From positions 2,914,001 to 2,978,000 of the forward strand of contig NC_015564.1 of NCBI RefSeq assembly GCF_000214175.1: a stretch of 64,000 nt of DNA. The letters are read 5' to 3'. This stretch comes from Hoyosella subflava DQS3-9A1. GTDB lineage: Bacteria > Actinomycetota > Actinomycetes > Mycobacteriales > Mycobacteriaceae. Below, in pieces: positions 59,001-64,000 of this stretch (its first letter is position 1; each line of letters opens with the position of its first letter). The position numbers were made by a program, and so were the translations under genes. A model generated the notes under the pieces. That model was given only the letters and a program-made list of their open reading frames with translations, was not told the origin of the DNA and ran no database searches.

Positions 59001-59729
59001 TCACTCTGATTCTGACGGCGGGCGCGGCACACGTGGGAGCGCAAAAGTGGCATGCCCTTCGTGGTCGAGATACGCGGGTGTGCACAGTCCGTCAATGATG
59101 ATCTGCCGGGCCTGATAGAGGCAGTCCGCGACTTCGTCACGCGGGAGCCGAAACGCATCGCCCAGAAGGCTCAGCGCCACCACTCCGTTCCAGGATCCCA
59201 GCAGAAACCGTGCGAAGTATGCACTGTCCACACGCTTGGCCTGCCCCGCATCGATTGCCGCCTCGATGCGGTTCTCCAGGTAGCTCAGTAGTTCTTCGAT
59301 ACGCTGCTTCATCCGCAGCGCAACGTCATCCTGGCTCGGCATCGGGAAGCCTGACGTCATGAAGCGCACAAGAAACGGGTAATCGAGCAGCAGATTCAGA
59401 TACGCGCTCCCTGTCGCGACTACCTGTTCAATCGGCACGTCGCTCGCCGAGTAGGCCACCTCGAGATAGTCGTGGATCCTGTCGAATACACGTTCCGCAG
59501 TGGCGAGAACCAGACCGTCCTTGTTGCCGAAGTGCGTGTAGACAGACCCCACTGAGACGTCCGCGGCCTCCGCGATCTGTTCGATCCGCACCGTGTCGTA
59601 TCCGTCTGCGGTGAACATCTGCTCTGCGACATCCAGCATGGCCTCGCGGTTGCGCGCGCGCCGTCGACTGACGCGCGAACCTTCACGCGCAGTCACGTCT
59701 TCGTCCGCCGTATCAGCCGGTCTCGCCAT
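59001..59729 (-). CDS. TetR-family regulator
   Basis: A 242-aa TetR protein: RRRARNREAMLDVAEQMFTADGYDTVRIEQIAEAADVSVGSVYTHFGNKDGLV, with a C-terminal sensor of the TetR_C_33-like kind. ATG at 59729 is preferred to the TTG at 59735. A perfect 10-bp-arm palindrome lies 42 bases upstream, between it and the divergent DUF2306 gene. Likely autoregulated and controlling that membrane protein. Confidence 0.88.
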   Translation of the reverse strand: MARPADTADEDVTAREGSRVSRRRARNREAMLDVAEQMFTADGYDTVRIEQIAEAADVSVGSVYTHFGNKDGLVLATAERVFDRIHDYLEVAYSASDVPIEQVVATGSAYLNLLLDYPFLVRFMTSGFPMPSQDDVALRMKQRIEELLSYLENRIEAAIDAGQAKRVDSAYFARFLLGSWNGVVALSLLGDAFRLPRDEVADCLYQARQIIIDGLCTPAYLDHEGHATFALPRVPRPPSESE

Positions 59730-59770
59730 AGACAACAGCGTAATAGGTCACACCGCCCTTCCACGATCGG

Positions 59771-59795
59771 CAAGAATGAACTAAATTCATTCTTG
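59771..59795. promoter_or_regulatory. Perfect 25-bp palindrome, TetR operator
   Basis: CAAGAATGAA-CTAAA-TTCATTCTTG: 10-bp arms without a mismatch, between the divergent TetR and DUF2306 genes. It is the cleanest single operator candidate in the window after the DeoR palindrome. Confidence 0.75.
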
Positions 59796-59875
59796 AATCT
59801 ACCTATAAATTGGCATCAGGATGCCCCCGCGAACGTGAGACCGGACGGGCACGCCAGCGTCGGCAGGAGCGATAC

Positions 59876-61030
59876 GTGAAGAACAAACAGGTCCGCACAG
59901 CGGCGTGGATCGGGCTTGCAGTCCTCTGCGTGGTGTACGGCCCGATGGCGATCGAATACATGATGCGCTTCTTCTTCCCGAGCGCGCCGTCGTTGTGGGA
60001 CGGCACTTTCGCGGCGGTCGTGGGCGATAGGATCGTCTACGGCGAGGGGTCTATTCACACTGATCAGCACGCTGCCTACGAGAACAGCCTTGGCTGGTTA
60101 CTCGTCCACACAGTGTTGGGCGGCCTCGCTATCCTGCTCGGCATCACCCAGTTCTCCCAACGATTTCGTACGCGGTACCTGCGGATTCACCGGAGAATCG
60201 GGCGAGCGCAGGTGACGATCGTGATCATTTCTATGATCGGTGCGATCGGCTATCTGGTTCGGACCGGGCCTGAAGGTACATTCTCCGGACCAGCGTTCTA
60301 TCTGCAGCTATGGGCTTTGGCACTTGCTACGCTCGCGACGTCCATTCTCGCGGTCGTTGCGATCGTTCGCGGGCATGTGCGGACACATCAAGCGCTCATG
60401 GCTGTCAACTTCGCGCTCCTGCTGTCGGCGCCGCTGCTGCGTATTGGATACTTGCTCTTCGGGCTCGCGTGGCCAGACATGACGCACTCCGTCATCAACG
60501 TCGCGAGCGGCGAAGTTGTACCGATTGTCCTTTTCCTCGGCGCTGTTTTCGCGATCCGGGCCGCCGACACGCGCCGAGTGTCAATTGTCAACCAGCCAAT
60601 CGTCGTGCCTCCGTGGGTCAGCCGCACCATCTACGCGACCTCAGCGGTTGCGCTCATCTCACTCGGTGCGGCAGTGAGTGTCTACATCGGCGGAATCGAT
60701 CGACTCCTGGCTGCGCATCTCGTCGCGTACCTCATCGCGCTGGTAGTCGTCGCCGCAATGCGACGGCAGGCTTTACGCGACGGCGACCTCCTCGGCGCGG
60801 CAGAATGGCGGGTGATCCACCTTGGCCTCGCTGCCGGCCCGGCCGCATTCGGAATCCTCTGGGCTGTTTACGCGATTCCGTTCTCCACCTCAGAGGCTTT
60901 CTACGGCGCTACTCTCACCGGAGTCGCCGTGACGCTCTTCGCCGCGTATGGGGTGGTCGCGTGGAACCGGCGAGTGATCAAGCCCGCAAATACGGGTTCT
61001 GCTGCCCGACAGCCTGTGATGCGACCGTAA
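59876..61030 (+). CDS. DUF2306 membrane protein
   Basis: A 384-aa membrane protein with about nine or ten helices. It has the DUF2306-type start (SLGWLLVHTVLGGLAILLGITQFSQRFRTRYLRIHRRIGRAQV) with His residues in HTV, IHRRIGR and HQALMAVN. These are similar to cytochrome b-type ligands, but heme binding is unproven. GTG at 59876 has AGGAG 7 bases upstream. The last 53 bases overlap the convergent protease gene. Confidence 0.85.
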   Translation: MKNKQVRTAAWIGLAVLCVVYGPMAIEYMMRFFFPSAPSLWDGTFAAVVGDRIVYGEGSIHTDQHAAYENSLGWLLVHTVLGGLAILLGITQFSQRFRTRYLRIHRRIGRAQVTIVIISMIGAIGYLVRTGPEGTFSGPAFYLQLWALALATLATSILAVVAIVRGHVRTHQALMAVNFALLLSAPLLRIGYLLFGLAWPDMTHSVINVASGEVVPIVLFLGAVFAIRAADTRRVSIVNQPIVVPPWVSRTIYATSAVALISLGAAVSVYIGGIDRLLAAHLVAYLIALVVVAAMRRQALRDGDLLGAAEWRVIHLGLAAGPAAFGILWAVYAIPFSTSEAFYGATLTGVAVTLFAAYGVVAWNRRVIKPANTGSAARQPVMRP

Positions 61031-62165
61031 GCGCGGCTGGGTGGCTGTGCGCGCGAGCACGGGCGTCATACAGACCGGCGACGAGTTCTCGTTCGAGTTT
61101 GGCGTAGTCGTCGCCGATCGCCCCGCGGGACTGACGGTCGTAGAGGATCGCCAGTTCGGTGATGACGGCGTGATAGTCCTTCACGCCTTTCGCAGCGTCC
61201 GCGCCCTGACGCTGCTGGACCGCAGCGCGCCAGCGGCCCCGGCTGGTCAGGCAGGCAAGTGGAGCCACTTCCCCGGGATGGATGAGCCCAGTGGACACCA
61301 TGCGTGGCAGTTGTTGCGCAACAACGCGCTGCAGACGCTTCCGCTGCCAGGTCACGATCACGATCGCGCCGATAAACACGGGCACCATGATGAGGGCGTA
61401 CACGATGAGGAATCCGGCACCGTCGAGCACCAGGATGGACCCGTTCCACAAGCCGTGCATCGCTATCGCGAGCGCCAGGCCGCATGCCGGCGCGAGGGCT
61501 TTGACCAGCGGCCTGGAGCTTTGCACCGCGAGCCCCAGTCCCACGCCGAACATGATCGTGAACAGCGGATGGGCAAACGGGCTGATCAGGCACCGCAGAA
61601 CGAACACGAAGAGCCCACCGGCGAGGCCACCTTCTTCGAGTGCCGCGCCGAGATAGAAAATGTTCTCCATGAAGGCAAAACCCAGACCCACCAGTCCGGC
61701 GTACACAATCCCGTCCACTACGCCGTCTATCTCACGCCTCCGGAACCAGAACAGCCACAGCAGGAACAGGCCTTTGCAGATTTCCTCCACCACCGGTGCC
61801 GTCACAGCCAGCCCCAGCGCATGCGTGTTCTCCGTGGCGAGTAGCCGCGACCACGTGATGTTCAGGACGAGACTGCCGATTAAGGCGGTGACGACCGCGA
61901 TGCTCGCGCCCCAGAGGAACGCGGCGAGCAGCAGCCTTCCGGGCTCTGGCTCCCAGCGGTCGATCCACAAGAACAGCATCGCGATGGGAATCACCGGTGC
62001 AAACGCGAGGAGCGTCGCAACAAGTCCAATAGCGATCCCGGTGCTCAGCGAAAACACTGCGACAAGGCCGACCGCGACCACCGCCATGATGACGATGACA
62101 GCGATGGGCACCAGCGCTCTGCGGTTGTGCTCCACCGACCACGGCACGTGCTGCGAACTCTGCAT
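60978..62165 (-). CDS. PrsW-family intramembrane protease
   Basis: A 395-aa membrane protein. Motifs of the PrsW/CAAX-protease-related family are present: APVVEEICKGL (EExxK), GFAFMENIFYL (FxxxE), AHPLF and HGLWNG (His). Eight or nine helices, then a cytoplasmic tail of about 120 residues ending YLRA. In Bacillus PrsW cleaves the RsiW anti-sigma factor; here no anti-sigma factor is nearby. ATG 62165 is chosen; the frame extends to 62204. Confidence 0.88.
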   Translation of the reverse strand: MQSSQHVPWSVEHNRRALVPIAVIVIMAVVAVGLVAVFSLSTGIAIGLVATLLAFAPVIPIAMLFLWIDRWEPEPGRLLLAAFLWGASIAVVTALIGSLVLNITWSRLLATENTHALGLAVTAPVVEEICKGLFLLWLFWFRRREIDGVVDGIVYAGLVGLGFAFMENIFYLGAALEEGGLAGGLFVFVLRCLISPFAHPLFTIMFGVGLGLAVQSSRPLVKALAPACGLALAIAMHGLWNGSILVLDGAGFLIVYALIMVPVFIGAIVIVTWQRKRLQRVVAQQLPRMVSTGLIHPGEVAPLACLTSRGRWRAAVQQRQGADAAKGVKDYHAVITELAILYDRQSRGAIGDDYAKLERELVAGLYDARARAHSHPAALTVASQAVGQQNPYLRA

Positions 62166-62249
62166 CGCCCCGTCCCCCGTTCGTTGTAGACCTGACGGAA
62201 GCACAGTACTGAGAATCCAGCACTGCCGCCATTGATACGCGGAGGCGCT

Positions 62250-62516
62250 GTGCTCTATACGAAACGCATCTACAAGCGCAGCGGATTTCTCACCAAATCT
62301 GGCCGCAGCATTCCGCTAATTCGCGTGAACGACGTATCGTTCAAAGCGTCGTTGTGGGAGCGCATCATGCGGTACGGCACGCTGACCATTCAGTCGGCTT
62401 CCGAACAGGGCAAGATGACGTTGCGGCACGTTCCGGACCCGGAAGGGCTCAAGGCACGCATCTACCGGGCTGTCTACGATGAACAACGCCGTCGCGACGA
62501 CGACCGCCGGGCTTAG
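62250..62516 (+). CDS. N-terminally truncated PH-domain (bPH2) protein
   Basis: An 88-aa protein that matches only the C-terminal half of actinobacterial PH-domain (bPH2/YdbS-like) membrane proteins: YTKRIYKRSGFLTKSGRSIPLIRVNDVSFKASLWERIMRYGTLTIQSASEQGKMTLRHVPDPEGLKARIYRAVYDEQRR. The usual two N-terminal membrane helices are absent; the region where they should be encoded is occupied by the protease gene on the other strand. GTG 62250 has GGAGG only 4 bases upstream. It is a 5'-truncated remnant or an unusually short form. Confidence 0.7.
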   Translation: MLYTKRIYKRSGFLTKSGRSIPLIRVNDVSFKASLWERIMRYGTLTIQSASEQGKMTLRHVPDPEGLKARIYRAVYDEQRRRDDDRRA

Positions 62517-62543
62517 CAGAACAACTCGGGAAAGAAGCGACCG

Positions 62544-64000
62544 TTGCTAGACGCTCTCCGCTCTGCTGCACAAGCAGTGCGCAACCTCGTGAGCCGGTCC
62601 CTCGATAACCTCGAGTCACCGCGCGGCGGATTCGACAGCACGCACCCGTGGTTCCTGACGGATCGAGAACGCGACAACCCGGCGACCACCCTCACTTCGT
62701 GGACATCCGGGAACGCGGTGCTCCCTCTGCCCCACGGGCACACGTATTTCGAACGTCTCGCGCACGCTTTAGATGCTGTCCGTGTCGGCGATCTTGTGCT
62801 TTTCACGGACTGGCGCGGAGATCCCGAGCAACTCCTTACCGACGACGGCCTCACCATCGTCGACGCGCTCGTTGGCGCCGCACATCGCGGAGCGATCGTC
62901 CGCGGTCTCATGTGGCGCTCGCACATGGACAGCATGGGATTCCACGGCCCGCAGAACCGCGAACTCGTCGAGAAGGTCAACGCCGCAGGCGGTGAAGTGG
63001 TCCTCGATCAGCGTGTGCTCGCGTTCGGCAGTCATCACCAGAAATTCGTGGTGATCAGATACTGTTCGCCCGAACTTGATGATGTCGCGTTCGTTGGCGG
63101 GATTGACCTTGCTCGCAGCCGCCGCGACGACGCCGACCACCACGGGGACCCTATCTCCCGCCCGTTCCCCGCCGAATACGGCGATACCCCGCCGTGGCAC
63201 GACGTGCAGGTCGAGCTTCGTGGTCCAGCGGTCGTCGACGTTGAGACGATCTTCCGGGAACGCTGGGACGATCCCGCCGCGCTGTCCCGGCTGCCGTGGC
63301 AGGCGATTCCGGACATCGTCCGGCCGCGAGTACCGCGCGAGCCGTCCGTGATCCCGTCGTTTCCGGATTCCTCGCCGCGCCGCGGTACCTGTGACGTTCA
63401 GCTGCTGCGCACCTATCCGCGACGGAAGCCGGCGTATCCGTTCGCGCCGCAGGGGGAACGCAGCGTCGCACGGGCGTATGCGAAGGCTTTACATCGCGCG
63501 CGTTCGCTGATTTACATCGAGGATCAGTACTTGTGGTCGCTCGACGTTGCGCGCGTTTTCGCGCACGCGCTCCGAGAGCATCCCACGCTGCGCATGATGG
63601 TGGTTGTGCCGCGATACCTCGACGAAGAAGGTGTGCTCACGATCCCGTCCGCGCTGCTCGGCCATGCCGAGGCGCTTGAGGAGTTGCGCTCCGCCGGACC
63701 CGACCGCGTTGCGGTGTACAATATCGAAAACCGCTCTGCTGTACCGGTTTATGTGCACGCTAAGGTGTGCATCATTGATGACGTGTGGGCGACAGTCGGC
63801 AGCGACAACTTCAATCGCCGCTCATGGACGCACGATTCGGAGCTGACCGCGGCGATTCTCGACACTCAGCGTGACGATCGTGCGCCGATTGATCCCGCTG
63901 GCCTCGGCGACGGCGCCCGCATGTTTGCCCGGAATCTGCGCCTTTCGCTAGCGCGGGAACACTTGGACCGGGACGAAGCTGACGTCGCTGACCTGTTTGA
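62544..64000 (+). CDS. Phospholipase D-family protein, partial at right edge
   Basis: Open without a stop to the window end, at least 485 aa from TTG 62544 (start uncertain; GTG codons follow). HKD motif 1: FGSHHQKFVVIR (His about residue 165, the usual Asp position is Arg), followed by DVAFVGGIDLARSRRDD. HKD motif 2: YVHAKVCIIDDVWATVGSDNFNRRSW, complete HxKxxxxD. This is the PLD/cardiolipin-synthase superfamily, acting on phosphodiesters. No signal peptide or membrane helix is visible at the N-terminus. Transcribed after the PH-domain remnant with 27 bases between. Confidence 0.85.
   Translation, partial: MLDALRSAAQAVRNLVSRSLDNLESPRGGFDSTHPWFLTDRERDNPATTLTSWTSGNAVLPLPHGHTYFERLAHALDAVRVGDLVLFTDWRGDPEQLLTDDGLTIVDALVGAAHRGAIVRGLMWRSHMDSMGFHGPQNRELVEKVNAAGGEVVLDQRVLAFGSHHQKFVVIRYCSPELDDVAFVGGIDLARSRRDDADHHGDPISRPFPAEYGDTPPWHDVQVELRGPAVVDVETIFRERWDDPAALSRLPWQAIPDIVRPRVPREPSVIPSFPDSSPRRGTCDVQLLRTYPRRKPAYPFAPQGERSVARAYAKALHRARSLIYIEDQYLWSLDVARVFAHALREHPTLRMMVVVPRYLDEEGVLTIPSALLGHAEALEELRSAGPDRVAVYNIENRSAVPVYVHAKVCIIDDVWATVGSDNFNRRSWTHDSELTAAILDTQRDDRAPIDPAGLGDGARMFARNLRLSLAREHLDRDEADVADLF

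Noticed and set aside
1-64000. CRISPR array, tRNA, rRNA, integrase or intact transposase
   Set aside because: No regularly spaced direct repeats, tRNA-like cloverleaf, rRNA sequence or transposase motif was recognised by reading; a dedicated tRNA or Rfam scan was not possible.

Overview
The window is high-GC, gene-dense DNA with many GTG starts, 4-base ATGA stop/start overlaps and probable leaderless starts. It looks like the chromosome of a mycolic-acid-type actinobacterium (Mycobacteriales, Rhodococcus/Gordonia/Hoyosella-like). Supporting genes are a DUF2993/LmeA-like periplasmic protein, a mycothiol-type DinB/maleylpyruvate-isomerase-fold protein, a FadD15-like acyl-CoA ligase, an FprB-like ferredoxin/reductase fusion, XRE-STAND-WD40 and pRiA4b ORF-3 proteins. 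Genus is inference. No rRNA, tRNA, CRISPR, prophage or intact transposase was seen.

Layout. 1-5.4 kb: a two-gene minus operon for a PQQ-propeller membrane protein and a polytopic protein, then a small secreted Tyr/Gly-rich protein. 5.5-8.7 kb: an atypical two-component cassette (degenerate receiver-LuxR regulator, NarL-type kinase, kinase-like protein without motifs) facing a 90-aa stand-alone LuxR domain. 8.8-12.6 kb: a 1267-aa XRE-STAND-TM-WD40 protein. 12.6-22.4 kb: a TetR repressor facing a seven-gene translationally coupled catabolic operon (extradiol dioxygenase, FAH-family hydrolase, MhpA-like monooxygenase, acyl-CoA ligase, acyltransferase, P450, ferredoxin/reductase); two copies of one palindrome in the divergent promoter are probable operators. 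22.4-36.5 kb: a lipoprotein, TetR plus ABC exporter, DUF559 protein, PadR plus HAAS-type membrane protein, an ATPase regulator, a flavin oxidoreductase, VOC, Nudix, LmeA-like, DUF2252 and MarR/cupin genes.

37.6-45.4 kb: a minus-strand polyol/sugar operon (MFS transporter fused to a HAD phosphatase with a -1 frame discontinuity, two FGGY kinases, histidine phosphatase, D-2-hydroxyacid dehydrogenase), faced by a DeoR regulator with a perfect 12-bp-arm palindrome between them. 45.4-64 kb: thioesterase/TetR, SDR, pRiA4b ORF-3 protein, CHAP amidase, a second internally deleted DUF559 gene, methyltransferases, two KASIII (FabH) paralogs around NTF2 and AraC genes, TetR/DUF2306, PrsW-type protease, a half PH-domain protein, and a phospholipase D gene that runs off the right edge.

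The most interesting cross-window signal is a family of about 58-bp palindromic elements (19-bp arms, 19-20 nt loop) at about 23.96, 27.38, 33.31 and 51.91 kb. Two lie directly beside DUF559 (Vsr-like endonuclease fold) genes, and a decayed copy lies on the other side of the 52-kb DUF559 gene, so that gene is bracketed by direct repeats of the element.
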